This document shows, in pieces, positions 35,361 to 44,918 of a stretch of 64,000 bases of DNA. Position 1 is the stretch's first letter. Every line of letters begins with the position of its first letter. The position numbers were made by a program, and so were the translations under genes. Source of the stretch: Palsa-1439 sp050010195 (GTDB taxonomy: Bacteria; Verrucomicrobiota; Verrucomicrobiia; Palsa-1439); contig JBEKLM010000011.1 of NCBI GenBank assembly GCA_050010195.1, forward strand, positions 34,753 through 98,752, given 5' to 3'. The notes under the pieces were generated by a model. That model made no database searches and was not told the origin of the DNA. It was given only the letters and a program-made list of their open reading frames with translations.

Positions 35361-36218
35361 CTATACGCCGCTGAACGCGCTGAAACCTCCGTCCACCGCG
35401 ATGACCTGCCCGGTGACGAAGCCCGATCCCTCGTCACTGAGCAGCCACAGCAACGTGCCGATCAGATCCTCCGGTTTCCCAAAATGGCCCGCGGGCGTGT
35501 GGCTGATGATCGTGTTGCCGCGCGTCGTCAAGGAACCGTCGGCCTGCGTCAGCAGCGTGCGGTTCTGGTCCGTAAGGAAGAAACCGGGGGCCAGGGCATT
35601 GACGCGCACGCCGACCTTCGAGAAATGGACCGCCAGCCATTGGGTGAAATTGCTGACGCCCGCTTTGGCCGCGCTGTAGGCCGGGATTTTCGTGAGCGGC
35701 TTGAACGCGTTCATCGAGGAAATGTTGATGATGCTGCCGTGTTTCCTGAGCACCATGTCCCTGGTGAACACCTGCGTCGGCAGGAATGTGCCGAGAAAGT
35801 TCAGGTTGAACACGAACTGGATGCCTTCGACCGTCAGATCGTAAAACGTGACGACGCCATCCTTTTTCTGAGTAAGATCTTCGACGGTGAGAAACTCTTT
35901 CGATGTGGTGCCCTTGGGGTGATTGCCGCCCGCGCCGTTGATCAGGATGTCCACCGGTCCGAGTGCTTTCTTGATCTGCTCGTGGGCGTGCTCGATGCTG
36001 GATTTTTCGAGCACGTTGCACGCAAACGCCCGCGCCACGCCGCCGGCCGTGTTGATTTCATCGGCGACTTTCTGGGCGAACTCCGGTTTCAGATCCAGAA
36101 TGGCGACCTTGGCCCCGCACTCGGCCAACGCCTTGGCCATCACGCTGCACAGGATGCCGCCGCCGCCGGTGATCACAGCGACCTGGTTCTTCAAATTCAC
36201 ATGAATTGGTACTGACAT
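35361..36218 (-). CDS. UxuB-type SDR, D-mannonate oxidoreductase-like
   Basis: A 285-residue short-chain dehydrogenase resembling Bacillus-type UxuB (YjmF), which reduces D-fructuronate to D-mannonate. Seen: VITGGGGILCSVMAK (cofactor site), LINGAGGNHPKGTT (the GGNHP insertion is typical of this subgroup), INISSMNAF and YSAAK (Tyr181, Lys185). A C-terminal VTGQVIAVDGGFSAFSG is present. It fits glucuronate-to-KDG catabolism feeding the kinase at 31360. No mannonate dehydratase (uxuA) is in the window. The assignment rests on remembered motif similarity. Confidence 0.78.
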   Translation of the reverse strand: MSVPIHVNLKNQVAVITGGGGILCSVMAKALAECGAKVAILDLKPEFAQKVADEINTAGGVARAFACNVLEKSSIEHAHEQIKKALGPVDILINGAGGNHPKGTTSKEFLTVEDLTQKKDGVVTFYDLTVEGIQFVFNLNFLGTFLPTQVFTRDMVLRKHGSIINISSMNAFKPLTKIPAYSAAKAGVSNFTQWLAVHFSKVGVRVNALAPGFFLTDQNRTLLTQADGSLTTRGNTIISHTPAGHFGKPEDLIGTLLWLLSDEGSGFVTGQVIAVDGGFSAFSGV

Positions 36219-36354
36219 GGCTTATCGTCCTTTCAATCTGTGGAAACTCGCGGACGCAACTCTTACGGAATCAGCCTGCGGAATGCAACCGCAATTCTAC
36301 TTGCGCATCGCGTTTGTATATAGCACATATGGATTGCGAGCAAACGAATCGGCC

Positions 36355-36912
36355 ATGACCAAAGCCAACAAACCAAAGCCTGTGCGCCGAGCGAGATTCA
36401 GCCCGTGCTTTTTGTGCGGCGTCCCAGCCGCGTCGGCGCCCTCGTCCGTGCGGGAAGAAGCCGCCCGGCTGGTTGAAATTCTCAAACCGTATGGAGCCAG
36501 CCTGACCGAGGCCGTTGAGCACTACGTCAAAACTGTTTTAAAATTCCGAAACGCTCCGAAGATTGAGGAAATTGCCAAAGCGCACCTGGAAGCGGCGACC
36601 AGGAACGGGCGTCGCACCCGGACATTGCGGGATTTGAAGTCCTGCCTGGGACAATTCTCCAAAGCTTTTCCGAACCGGACATTGAGCAGCATCACCCTGG
36701 TCGAATTGGAACAGTTCATTGGCAACGAGACACTTTCCTTCCGGACCCGCAATCAGAACAAAGTGAGAGTCAGCCAACTATACAACTTCGCCATCCGCAA
36801 GGGTTGGGCTTCTGAGAACCTGACCAAACGCCTTTCGCCCATAACACCCGATGATGCTCGCCGCATGAAAGCGTTTCTCGAGACCATCGCCGGCACAATG
36901 GTGTCGAAGTAG
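36355..36912 (+). pseudogene. Tyrosine recombinase fragment, catalytic domain missing
   Basis: From the ATG at 36355 the protein has a basic N-terminus and then a SAM-like core-binding domain: AVEHYVKTVLKF, RTLRDLKSCLGQFSKAFPNR, VELEQFIGN, NKVRVSQLYNFAIRKGWASENL. The reading frame ends soon after SPITPDDARRMKAF, where a catalytic domain with its Arg...His-x-x-Arg...Tyr should begin. It is therefore probably a broken integrase left by an older insertion. An in-frame start at 36217 would overlap the divergent SDR start. Confidence 0.6.
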
Positions 36913-37046
36913 AAACATCTGTGAGGGTCACTCGCCGGGCGTTCCCGGGCGGACGCGCCGTTACTGTCCTGAAGCACCCCTTCGTCCACAAGCTTCTGGA
37001 GCCCCGCGTCAATCTCCGCGTGCGTTAGGCAGGGGAATGGCGCTCG

Positions 37047-37964
37047 TTAGGGCTGATTCTTCGACATGGCTTCGAGGGCGAGATACAGCGCGTGGGTGCC
37101 GCTTTTGCCGTGGCCCTGGACCTGGACGGCGCGGTAGAGGTCGTGGACCAGTTTCAGGCCCGGCAGGGTCAGGTTCATGCGTTCGGCTTCGGCGAGGGCG
37201 ATTTCCATGTCCTTGACGAAGTGATCCACCATGAAACCCGGCGCGAAATTGCGTTGGAGGATGCGTGGCGCGAGATTATCGAGCGTCCAGCAACCGGCCG
37301 CGCCGGGGCGAACGGATTGGAGCATGGTGTCGAGATTCAACCCGGCTTTGGCGCCGTAGAGCAGGCTTTCGCACACGCCGATCATCGTCCCAGCGATGAC
37401 GATCTGATTGCACAGCTTGGCGTGTTGACCCGCGCCGGCACCGCCCTGATGGACGATGGTCTTGCCGAGGATTTGTAACAGCGGCAGCACGCGCCCGACG
37501 GCATCCGCGTCGCCGCCGACCATGATCGAGAGCGTGGCATTGCGCGCGCCGACGTCGCCGCCGGAGACGGGCGCGTCGATGGCATCGACCCGTTTGGCTT
37601 TGGCGGCGGCATAAATCTGTTTCGACAGGCTCGGCTCGGTGGTGGTCATATCGATGACGACGCTGCCGGGCTTGACCCCGGCGAGCACGCCATCATTGCT
37701 GAAGTAGACTTCGCGCACGTCGCGTGGGAAGCCGACCATGGTGAAGATCACGTCCGATTGTGAGGCGACGGCACGAGGTGAATCGGCCCACTGCGCGCCC
37801 TTATCGAGCAGCGGCTGCGCTTTGGGTTTGGTCCGATTGTGGACGGTGACGGTGTAGCCTTTTTCCAGGAGATGCCCGCACATGGAGACTCCCATCACGC
37901 CCGTGCCAATCCAGCCGAGCCGGGTGGTGGACGGAGAGATCGGCGTTGGCGTTATTGCTGGCAT
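37047..37964 (-). CDS. GarR/HIBADH-type NAD(P)-dependent reductase
   Basis: Beta-hydroxyacid dehydrogenase of 305 residues: 3-hydroxyisobutyrate dehydrogenase / tartronate-semialdehyde reductase family. Motifs are GWIGTGVMG (17-25), the substrate-binding DAPVSGGDVGA, GxGxxAK with catalytic Lys183 (GQHAKLCNQ) and KDMEIALAEA. GarR-type enzymes reduce 2-hydroxy-3-oxopropionate to glycerate in glucarate/galactarate breakdown, fitting the surrounding uronate genes, but the family is broad and substrate cannot be assigned. It appears to be a single-gene unit next to the integrase fragment. Confidence 0.85.
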   Translation of the reverse strand: MPAITPTPISPSTTRLGWIGTGVMGVSMCGHLLEKGYTVTVHNRTKPKAQPLLDKGAQWADSPRAVASQSDVIFTMVGFPRDVREVYFSNDGVLAGVKPGSVVIDMTTTEPSLSKQIYAAAKAKRVDAIDAPVSGGDVGARNATLSIMVGGDADAVGRVLPLLQILGKTIVHQGGAGAGQHAKLCNQIVIAGTMIGVCESLLYGAKAGLNLDTMLQSVRPGAAGCWTLDNLAPRILQRNFAPGFMVDHFVKDMEIALAEAERMNLTLPGLKLVHDLYRAVQVQGHGKSGTHALYLALEAMSKNQP

Positions 37965-38531
37965 CGACCGGGAACGCTAGGCGAACCCGCGGGAGCTTGT
38001 CAAACGCAATTGGGGCGGGATGAGGCGCGAGGTCGGTAGCGGATTGGTGAATGGGCAGGTGGTGAGGCCGGGCCGCTTATCCCCCCTGTTGCTTGACGTG
38101 CCATCGGGTCGCATTTAGGATTTGACTTTCGTATCTGAGTTACGATATAACGGGTGTTGGGAAGAAGTGGGAATTGTTCTTTGATATAGGGGACTAGGGG
38201 GAGCGCGAAGGACGGAACGACGAACGCCAGAGATCCTTCGACAAGCTCAGGATGACGCCTTGAGGAAGGGAAACGGCGGGGCGGGCACGTAAGACGCGAC
38301 GGGTTGGCTCGAGTGCGCAACTTGTGGCGCGGGTGGGGTGTGTCCACAGAGAGGGAAAGTTGGGTGCGCGGGGGATTACCAAACGAACCCAATTCTGTGC
38401 ACGCCGGCTTGGGTTTCTGAAAAAAACGAACCCAAAACGAACCCAAATTCGTGGGTCGGTGGAGGGTAGATAGGGGTTGAAATGGGGCTGACACGTTGCT
38501 TTTGGGCACGCCGTTCGCTACACTGGCGGCG
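37965..38531. other. Intergenic region with short repeats
   Basis: About 570 bases without a supported gene. It holds a REP-like sequence at 38234-38256 and a cluster of CGAACCCAA units near 38385-38450. One of these pairs with TTGGGTT (38409-38415 with 38429-38435) as a weak hairpin. Confidence 0.5.
38234..38256. repeat. REP-like interspersed sequence
   Basis: TCCTTCGACAAGCTCAGGA followed by TGAC is a partly self-complementary sequence I recognise as common in intergenic regions of many bacterial genomes. Only one copy is in this window. Confidence 0.4.
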
Positions 38532-40043
38532 ATGAAAGCGGTTACGACGGAACAGATTCGGCAACTGGACCAGGGCACCATCGCCGCGGGCACGCCCGGA
38601 GCGGAGTTGATGGAGCGCGCGGGTTATGCTGTGGCCCGCACGACCATGGGGTTCCTCCGGCGGAAGGATGCGCGGTCGGTGTTGCTGCTGGCAGGGAAGG
38701 GTAACAAGGGCGGTGATGCGATCGTGACGGCGCGGCATCTGGCGGGGGCCGGTTGCCAGGCCGCCTTGGTGTTGCTTTGTCAGCGCAACGAATTGCAGGG
38801 CGACGCGCTGCAGCATTTCCAGAAGCTCGTGAACGCGGTGCGGGTGGTGGAACTGCCGACGCTCGACCAATTTGCCGAGCTTGTCGGGGAGTTTCAACCG
38901 GCGGTGGTCGTGGATGGTTTGCTGGGGACGGGGTTGAACGGGGAGGTGCGCGAGCCGTACGCGACGGCGATCAAGGTGATCAACGGGCTGCATCGGCCGG
39001 TGGTGGCGATCGATATTCCGTCGGGGCTGGACAGCGACACGGGCGAAGTCCGCGGTGTGTGCGTGCGTGCGGACACGACGGTCACGATGGGATTGCCGAA
39101 GATCGGCTTGCTCAAACCCGCCGCGGCGGAATTTGTGGGACGGATCGAGACCGTGGACATCGGGTTCCCGCGGAAGCTGGTGGACGAGATTCAGGCCGAC
39201 GTGGAACTGGTGACGGCGCGCGACGTGGCAGCGTTGTTACCGAGGCGTCCGCGGACAGCGAACAAGGGGGATTTTGGCCACCTGCTGGTGATTGCCGGTT
39301 CGGAAGGTTACACCGGAGCGCCAGTGCTGACGGCGCAGGCGGCGGCGCGGGCCGGGGCCGGGTTGGTGACACTGGCGGTGCCGCGGAGCATCTATCGGAT
39401 CGTGGCGGCGAATTGTCCGCCGGAAGTGATGCCGCGCCCGGCGGATTTCGACAAACTCGATCCGACGGATTTTGCCGGGTTTAACGCCGTGGCGCTGGGG
39501 CCGGGATTGGGTCAGCAGGCGAAGACGCAGAAGGTGATTTGGAAGGTGGTGAGCGGGTGGTTCCCGCCGATGGTGGTGGACGCGGATGCGTTGAATGGGA
39601 TTGCGCAAGGGGTGGCCGCATTGAAGAAATTGCACAAGCCGATGGTGTTCACGCCGCATCCGGGAGAGATGGGGCGGCTCATCGGCAAGACCAGCAAGGA
39701 TGTGCAGGCGAACCGGTGGGAGGTCGCGCGCGGGTTTGCGAAGGAATACGACGTGGTCACGGTATTGAAGGGCGCCGGGACGGTGATCACGGAGAGATCG
39801 GGACCGCTGTGGATTAATATGACGGGCAATGCGGGGATGGCCAAGGGCGGCATGGGCGACGCGTTAACGGGGATCATCGGCGCGTTTCTGGCGCAGGGCA
39901 TGGCGCCGGCGGATGCGGCGCGGGCGGGGGTATACATTCACGGGTTGGCGGGCGACCTTGCGAGCCAGACGGTCGGCGAACGCGCCATGTTAACCTCGGA
40001 TTTGATCGGGCATTTGGGTGCGGCATTCGCCACGCTGGACTAA
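38532..40043 (+). CDS. nnrD: Bifunctional NAD(P)HX epimerase/dehydratase
   Basis: Metabolite-repair enzyme for hydrated NAD(P)H. The N-terminal YjeF/NnrE epimerase domain (about 1-210) has MERAGYAVA, LLLAGKGNKGGDAIVTARHL, VVDGLLGTGLNGEVREP and AIDIPSGLDSDTG. The C-terminal ribokinase-like NnrD dehydratase domain (about 225-500) has NKGDFGHLLVIAGSEGYTGA, ALGPGLG, VVDADALNGIA and NAGMAKGGMGDALTG. The ATG at 38532 (MKAVTTEQIRQLDQ) is preferred over a TTG at 38496. The original tRNA-Thr gene began 36 bases downstream, where the integrative element now starts. Confidence 0.95.
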   Translation: MKAVTTEQIRQLDQGTIAAGTPGAELMERAGYAVARTTMGFLRRKDARSVLLLAGKGNKGGDAIVTARHLAGAGCQAALVLLCQRNELQGDALQHFQKLVNAVRVVELPTLDQFAELVGEFQPAVVVDGLLGTGLNGEVREPYATAIKVINGLHRPVVAIDIPSGLDSDTGEVRGVCVRADTTVTMGLPKIGLLKPAAAEFVGRIETVDIGFPRKLVDEIQADVELVTARDVAALLPRRPRTANKGDFGHLLVIAGSEGYTGAPVLTAQAAARAGAGLVTLAVPRSIYRIVAANCPPEVMPRPADFDKLDPTDFAGFNAVALGPGLGQQAKTQKVIWKVVSGWFPPMVVDADALNGIAQGVAALKKLHKPMVFTPHPGEMGRLIGKTSKDVQANRWEVARGFAKEYDVVTVLKGAGTVITERSGPLWINMTGNAGMAKGGMGDALTGIIGAFLAQGMAPADAARAGVYIHGLAGDLASQTVGERAMLTSDLIGHLGAAFATLD

Positions 40044-40079
40044 GCGCTCGGGCGATGGCATAGTTCCATTCGTTTTCAC

Positions 40080-40118
40080 GCCGGCGTAGCTCAATTGGCA
40101 GAGCAGCTGATTTGTAAT
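40080..40118 (+). repeat. Left attachment site: truncated tRNA-Thr 5' half
   Basis: 39 bases identical to 62880-62918, i.e. tRNA-Thr from its first base through the anticodon loop. Immediately after it the sequence diverges (taccgcc against cagcagg), so no anticodon 3' strand, T arm or acceptor 3' strand follows. It is read as attL, the original chromosomal 5' half separated from its 3' half by insertion. Confidence 0.85.
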
Positions 40119-40310
40119 TACCGCCGACAGTTTTAGCCTCTGTTCGCTCACGTTTGCTGGAGTCCTCTAGCAGGAACAGAAGGCACATTCGCAAAGCGGA
40201 CACTACTGCGCCCTTGGAGACGACGTTCTCTTCGGTTGACGATTGAACCGTGCCGCCAACCTCTGTCATGAAGTTGACCGAAGACAGGATTCGCATCTTA
40301 TGGGAGGCTT

Positions 40311-41555
40311 TCATTCGTAACGCAGGGCGTCGATGGGATCAAGGGCGGCGGCCTTGCGGGCAGGATAGAAGCCGAAAAACACGCCGATCGCAAAGCTGAC
40401 GCCGAAGGCAAGAATGATTGAGCCGGTTGAAACGATGGCGTTGAAATTGGCGACGACCACAACGAGTCTCGACACGCCAACGCCGAAGAGCACGCCGATG
40501 ATTCCTCCCAGCAGGCTCAACGTGATGGCTTCGATGAGGAATTGGAGCCGGATATCGCCGGGTTGAGCGCCGACAGCGATGCGGATGCCGATCTCGCGCG
40601 TGCGTTCGGTAACGCTCACCAGCATGATGTTCATGATGCCGATGCCGCCCACCACCAGTGAAATGCCGGAGATCGCCCCGAGCAACAGCGTGATGATCCG
40701 CGAAATGGAACTCACCGTGTCGGCAATTTCCTTTTGATTGAAAATGTTGAAATCATTGTCACGGTCCGCCGTCAGGCGATGGCGCTGGCGGAGCAGGGCG
40801 GTGATTTGTTGCTGGGCAACTTCCATCCGATCGGCGCTGACGATCTGGACATTGATCGAGCGCAGGTATTTATCCCCGGTGACGCGCTTCATGGCCGTGG
40901 TGTAGGGAATGAGGATGCGGTCGTCCTGGTTCTGGCCGCCCATGCCTGCGCCCTTGCTTTCGAGCAGGCCAATGATGACGAAGGGAATGCCTTGCACCCG
41001 CACGGTCTGACCGACGGGATTGAGCGGGCCAAAAAGTTCGTTTGCAGTCTTGGAGCCAATGATGGCGACCTTCGCCACGCTGCGCACTTCGCGGTCGGTA
41101 AACATCGAGCCGGAGGCCAGCTTCCAATCGCGAATCTTCAAATAGTCCGGCGATTCGCCGGCGACGGTCGTGGACCAGTTGCGTCCATTGGCAATGGCTT
41201 GCGCGGTGGTGGAGTCTTCGGGACTGATCTCGGCGACGTCTGTCACTTCACGTCGAATGGCGTCAGCGTCGGCGAGGGTCATACTGCTGGCGCTGCCCAA
41301 GCCGGAGTTCACGCCGCCGGAGCGGCGGCTGCCCGCGAAGACGCTCAGCAAGTTCTGGCCGAGGGCCGAGACCTGGGATTCGATCCGGGCTTGCGCGCCG
41401 TTGCCCACCGCCACCATCGCCACCACCGAGGCGACTCCAATAATAATGCCCAGCGCCGTGAGGGTGGAGCGCAGTTTGTTGCGGCGCAATGCGCGCAGGG
41501 CAATCATGGCCGTTAGCAACGACCGCAGCAGGAGTGTTTGAATATAGGTAAACAT
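40311..41555 (-). CDS. MacB/LolC-type ABC transporter permease
   Basis: Inner-membrane FtsX/MacB-type permease of about 414 residues. It has a first transmembrane helix near LTALGIIIGVASVVAMVAVG, a large periplasmic MacB_PCD domain, and three C-terminal helices with GGIGIMNIMLVSVTERTREIGIRIAVGA, the classic FtsX signature. The ending PARKAAALDPIDALRYE is characteristic. With the separate ATPase, adaptor and outer-membrane factor it forms a MacAB-TolC-like tripartite exporter for drugs, peptides or siderophores. The ATG at 41555 lies two bases after the ATPase stop. Confidence 0.92.
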   Translation of the reverse strand: MFTYIQTLLLRSLLTAMIALRALRRNKLRSTLTALGIIIGVASVVAMVAVGNGAQARIESQVSALGQNLLSVFAGSRRSGGVNSGLGSASSMTLADADAIRREVTDVAEISPEDSTTAQAIANGRNWSTTVAGESPDYLKIRDWKLASGSMFTDREVRSVAKVAIIGSKTANELFGPLNPVGQTVRVQGIPFVIIGLLESKGAGMGGQNQDDRILIPYTTAMKRVTGDKYLRSINVQIVSADRMEVAQQQITALLRQRHRLTADRDNDFNIFNQKEIADTVSSISRIITLLLGAISGISLVVGGIGIMNIMLVSVTERTREIGIRIAVGAQPGDIRLQFLIEAITLSLLGGIIGVLFGVGVSRLVVVVANFNAIVSTGSIILAFGVSFAIGVFFGFYPARKAAALDPIDALRYE

Positions 41556-41557
41556 GG

Positions 41558-42334
41558 TCAAGCCAGTCGGGCTTTCTGCTCGGCCTGGTCGAGCGTCGCC
41601 CGTTCCTCGTGGGCGCGCCGACGATTTTCATTCCAGCAGTCACTGATGATCTGCCCATCGCGCATGACGACGATGCGTTTGCAATAGGCGGCGATGTCCA
41701 GTTCGTGCGTGACCATGACGATGGTGATGCCGGAGCCGTTGAGTTCCTGGAACAGCCCCATGATCTCGATGCTCGTGCGGGTGTCGAGATTGCCGGTCGG
41801 CTCGTCGGCCAACACCAGTTCCGGCTGGTTCACCAGCGCCCGGGCCACGGCGATGCGCTGCTGCTGTCCGCCGGAAAGCTGGCTGGGATGGTGCCCGACA
41901 CGGTCGCCGAGGCCCACTTTCTCCAATGCCTGCAGGGCGCGTTGACGACGCGTGCGCAGCGGGATGAGCGGATGACTGTAGAACATGGGCAGTTCGACGT
42001 TCTCCAGCGCCGTGGTGCGGGCCAGCAGATTGAAGCTTTGAAACACAAACCCCAGTTTTTTATTACGAAGGATCGCCAGTTGTTTGCGGTCGAGTGCGGC
42101 GACCCCGACGCCGTCGAGCACATAGTTTCCGCTCGTGGGCTGGTCGAGGCAGCCGACGATGTTCATCAGCGTCGATTTTCCCGAACCGCTCGCCCCCATG
42201 ATGGCCACGAACTCACCCCGCTGGATTTCCAGCGTGACGCCGCACACGGCCTTCACCTCGACTTCGCCGGTCTGATAGGTTTTGGCGAGATCGCGGAGTT
42301 GGATGACGGGCGTGTTGCTTGTCGACGTGCTCAT
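41558..42334 (-). CDS. MacB/LolD-type ABC transporter ATPase
   Basis: Nucleotide-binding subunit of 258 residues. Seen: Walker A GASGSGKST, Q-loop in FVFQSFNLL, ABC signature LSGGQQQR, Walker B LVLADEP, D-loop GNLDT and H-loop MVTHE. It belongs to the MacB/LolD mechanotransmission type, here separate from its permease rather than fused as in E. coli MacB. It overlaps the adaptor gene by four bases (ATGA) and adjoins the permease gene, indicating tight coupling. Confidence 0.93.
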   Translation of the reverse strand: MSTSTSNTPVIQLRDLAKTYQTGEVEVKAVCGVTLEIQRGEFVAIMGASGSGKSTLMNIVGCLDQPTSGNYVLDGVGVAALDRKQLAILRNKKLGFVFQSFNLLARTTALENVELPMFYSHPLIPLRTRRQRALQALEKVGLGDRVGHHPSQLSGGQQQRIAVARALVNQPELVLADEPTGNLDTRTSIEIMGLFQELNGSGITIVMVTHELDIAAYCKRIVVMRDGQIISDCWNENRRRAHEERATLDQAEQKARLA

Positions 42335-43488
42335 GGGCTTTGGGGTGGTGGACCGCTGCCGAAACCGCTGGACTTGGCGCTGGACGAAAGGGTTGAAGTC
42401 ACCACGGGCGTGCCTTCCGTGACGCCTTCGAGGATTTCCGTGTCCACACCGTCGGTGATGCCGGCTTTGACGATGACGGGCCGAAGTTTCACGCCGTCGC
42501 TTCCGGGGGCATAGACGAGGCGCTGGCTGCGTTCCAGTTTCGCCGGCGGAGTTTGCTCGAACGTCGCGCCTTCCGGCGCCGTGTAGCGCAGCGCGGTGTT
42601 GGGGATTTTCAAGACATGGCTGCGTTCGGCGACAAGGATGGAAACATCGGCCGTCATGCCGGGAAACAATTTCTGCTCCGGGTTGTCCACGGTAATGATG
42701 GTCTCGTAGGTGACGACGTTCTGCGTGGTCGTCGGCGCTTTGCGCACCTGCGTGACGGTGCCGTGGAAGACTTCATCGGGGAAAGCGTCCACGGTGAAGT
42801 CCACCGGTTGCCCGTTCTTGACCTGGCCGATGTCCGCTTCGGATACCGAGGCGCTGATGTTCATCTTGGTAATGTCCTGTGCGATGGTGAACAGGACCGG
42901 CGTGGTCATGGTGGCGGCCAGTGTCTGGCCCTGGTCCACCTTGCGCGAGATGACGATTCCGTCCACGGGGGCGGTGATCTTGCAGTAGCCGAGATTTGCC
43001 CGGGCGCTCTCGACCTCCGCCTGATTGATGGTGACCGTGGCTTCGGCCTGCGCCAGTTCGGCGACGGCTTGATCCAGGTCCAATTGCGAGGCGGCCTTCA
43101 GCGGGACAAGAATCTTCTTTCGCTCCAAATTCTGGCGTTTCAGTGTGACATCGGCGTTCGCGCTCGCCAGTTGGCCCTCGGCCTGGCGCAGGGCGGCTTC
43201 ATAGACGGTTGGATCAACTTCCGCAATGAGCTGGTCCTTTTTCACCGGCGAGTTGAAGTCGGCATACAACGCGGTGATTTTTCCGGAAACCTGGCTGCCC
43301 ACGTCCACGCTGACCACGGCGCTGAGCGTGCCGCTGGCGGTGACATGCTGCACGATGTCTCCGCGTGATATGGGCGCGGTTTCGTATTTATTCACGCTGC
43401 CTTTGCGGTTGCAGCCGGAACAGATCGTGAGTGTGAATGCCGCGAGAATTGCTGGCAGCACGTGGGAGAGTTTTCTGTTTGGTCTCAT
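42331..43488 (-). CDS. MacA-like periplasmic adaptor (membrane fusion protein)
   Basis: HlyD/RND-type adaptor of about 385 residues. It has an N-terminal export segment ending ICSGCNRKG (an imperfect lipobox), a biotinyl-lipoyl-like domain (VDVGSQVSGKI; YCKITAPVDGIVISRKVDQGQ) split by a coiled-coil hairpin rich in Ala/Glu/Gln (residues about 90-170), and beta-barrel and membrane-proximal domains. It bridges the MacB-type pump and the outer-membrane factor. The ATG at 43488 is chosen over an earlier in-frame codon at 43524 that overlaps the preceding gene. Confidence 0.9.
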   Translation of the reverse strand: MRPNRKLSHVLPAILAAFTLTICSGCNRKGSVNKYETAPISRGDIVQHVTASGTLSAVVSVDVGSQVSGKITALYADFNSPVKKDQLIAEVDPTVYEAALRQAEGQLASANADVTLKRQNLERKKILVPLKAASQLDLDQAVAELAQAEATVTINQAEVESARANLGYCKITAPVDGIVISRKVDQGQTLAATMTTPVLFTIAQDITKMNISASVSEADIGQVKNGQPVDFTVDAFPDEVFHGTVTQVRKAPTTTQNVVTYETIITVDNPEQKLFPGMTADVSILVAERSHVLKIPNTALRYTAPEGATFEQTPPAKLERSQRLVYAPGSDGVKLRPVIVKAGITDGVDTEILEGVTEGTPVVTSTLSSSAKSSGFGSGPPPQSP

Positions 43489-43507
43489 CGTTCTGATTCC
43501 TCCGCCG

Positions 43508-44911
43508 TCATTTCCAACCGCCACCCAGCGCCGTGTAGAGCGAAATCTGGCTGGCGAGTTTGTTGAATTGAGCTTCGAGAAGACCCTGCTGGGCGCTGTA
43601 AAGGTCCTGCTGGGCGGAGAGCACGTTCAGGTAGGTGTCTTCCCCCTGGCGATACCGGGTATTGGCGAGATCAAAGCGCCGTTGCTGCGCGTCGATCAGC
43701 GTACCTTGCTCCTCAATTTGACTCGCATAACTGCTGTTGGCGACGAGCGCATCCGCCACTTCGCGAAACGCAGTCTGAATGGCTTTCTCGTAATTCGCCA
43801 CCTCGATCCGCGCGCTCACCTTTGCGGCATCGAGATCAGCGGTGTTCTGTCCGCCGGTGAAGATGGGCACGGTCACCTGCGGAGAAAAGCTCCAGACGCC
43901 AGTGCCGGAGCGGAAGAGTTGCGAAAGCTGGGTACTGGTGGTGCCGATCGAGGCGGTCAAGCTGATGGTGGGGAAGAACGCGGCCCGGGCAGCACCAATA
44001 TTGGCGTTCGCAGCCTTTAACGTGTGCTCGGCTTCGAGGATGTCCGGGCGACGCCCAAGAAGATCCGAGGGGAGGCCGGCAGGGATTTCCTCAAGAATAT
44101 CGGTGGCATTGAAAGGCTGGGGTGCTGGCAGGTCGGACGGGAGCGGCTGGCCGACGAGCAGCACGAGGTAATTCTCCGCTTGGGCAATCTGGCGCTCATA
44201 GGTCAGCACATTGATTTTCGCCGTCTGCACCTGTCCTTCCGCCGTGCGCAGATCCAGTTCATTGCTGGCTCCGGCGTCAAACGTGGCCTTGTTGAGATCA
44301 TAGGATTCCCGCACGGCTTGCAATGTCTGCTGCGCCAGATGGAGTTGCTCCTCCGCCTGACGCAGGGTGAAGTATTGATTGGCGACCTCGGCCACGACGG
44401 AAATCTGCGCACTGCGTCTGGCCTCGTCCGTGGCGAGGTATTTTTCCAGGGCCTGCCGGTTCAGGCTGCGCACCCGGCCAAACAAATCCACTTCATACGC
44501 GGTCGCGCCAAGACTGGCGCTCCATTGTTGAGACAAGCCTGTGCCGGTGCTGGTAGTCCCTTGACCGGACGTGGCCGAGGCATACTGGCGGGTGTAGCTG
44601 CCGCTGCCATCAATGGTGGGAAATGACGCCGACCGCGTGATGCGATATTGTGCGCGACTCTGCTCGACGTTCAGGATCGCCACGCGGAAATCACGGTTGT
44701 TGGCCAGCGCCAGCTCGATCAACTTCTTCAGACGCTCCTCGGCGAAGAAGTTCTGCCACGCGATGTCGGAGGCTGCGGATTCCTTCCGGGATTCTGTCGT
44801 CCCCGGATACTGCGCCGCCACCGGCGCGGCCGGGCGTTCGTATTTGGGAATCATCGTGCAGCCGGATAACACCAGGGCCGCAGCGAGAACGATGCAGGAT
44901 GGTCTTGACAT
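43508..44911 (-). CDS. NodT/CusC-type outer-membrane efflux lipoprotein
   Basis: TolC-like outer-membrane factor of about 467 residues. The signal peptide ends in VLSGC, a good lipobox. The body shows the duplicated OEP pattern: WQNFFAEERLKKLIELALANNRDFRVAILNVEQ, ATAYEVDLFGRVRSLN, and GRRPDILEAEHTLKAANANIGAARAAFFPTISL with VPIFTGGQNTADLDAA. It provides the outer-membrane channel of the MacAB-like exporter. The ATG at 44911 begins seven bases after the TetR gene; the longer in-frame start at 44986 lies inside that gene. Confidence 0.92.
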   Translation of the reverse strand: MSRPSCIVLAAALVLSGCTMIPKYERPAAPVAAQYPGTTESRKESAASDIAWQNFFAEERLKKLIELALANNRDFRVAILNVEQSRAQYRITRSASFPTIDGSGSYTRQYASATSGQGTTSTGTGLSQQWSASLGATAYEVDLFGRVRSLNRQALEKYLATDEARRSAQISVVAEVANQYFTLRQAEEQLHLAQQTLQAVRESYDLNKATFDAGASNELDLRTAEGQVQTAKINVLTYERQIAQAENYLVLLVGQPLPSDLPAPQPFNATDILEEIPAGLPSDLLGRRPDILEAEHTLKAANANIGAARAAFFPTISLTASIGTTSTQLSQLFRSGTGVWSFSPQVTVPIFTGGQNTADLDAAKVSARIEVANYEKAIQTAFREVADALVANSSYASQIEEQGTLIDAQQRRFDLANTRYRQGEDTYLNVLSAQQDLYSAQQGLLEAQFNKLASQISLYTALGGGWK

Positions 44912-44918
44912 AGGTTCG

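Noticed and set aside
38409..38435. Hairpin TTGGGTT/AACCCAA as a terminator
   Set aside because: The loop is long and no T-run follows on either strand, so a Rho-independent terminator is not supported.
40080..40118. A second tRNA-Thr gene
   Set aside because: Only the 5' half is present; the anticodon stem 3' strand, T arm and acceptor 3' strand are missing.
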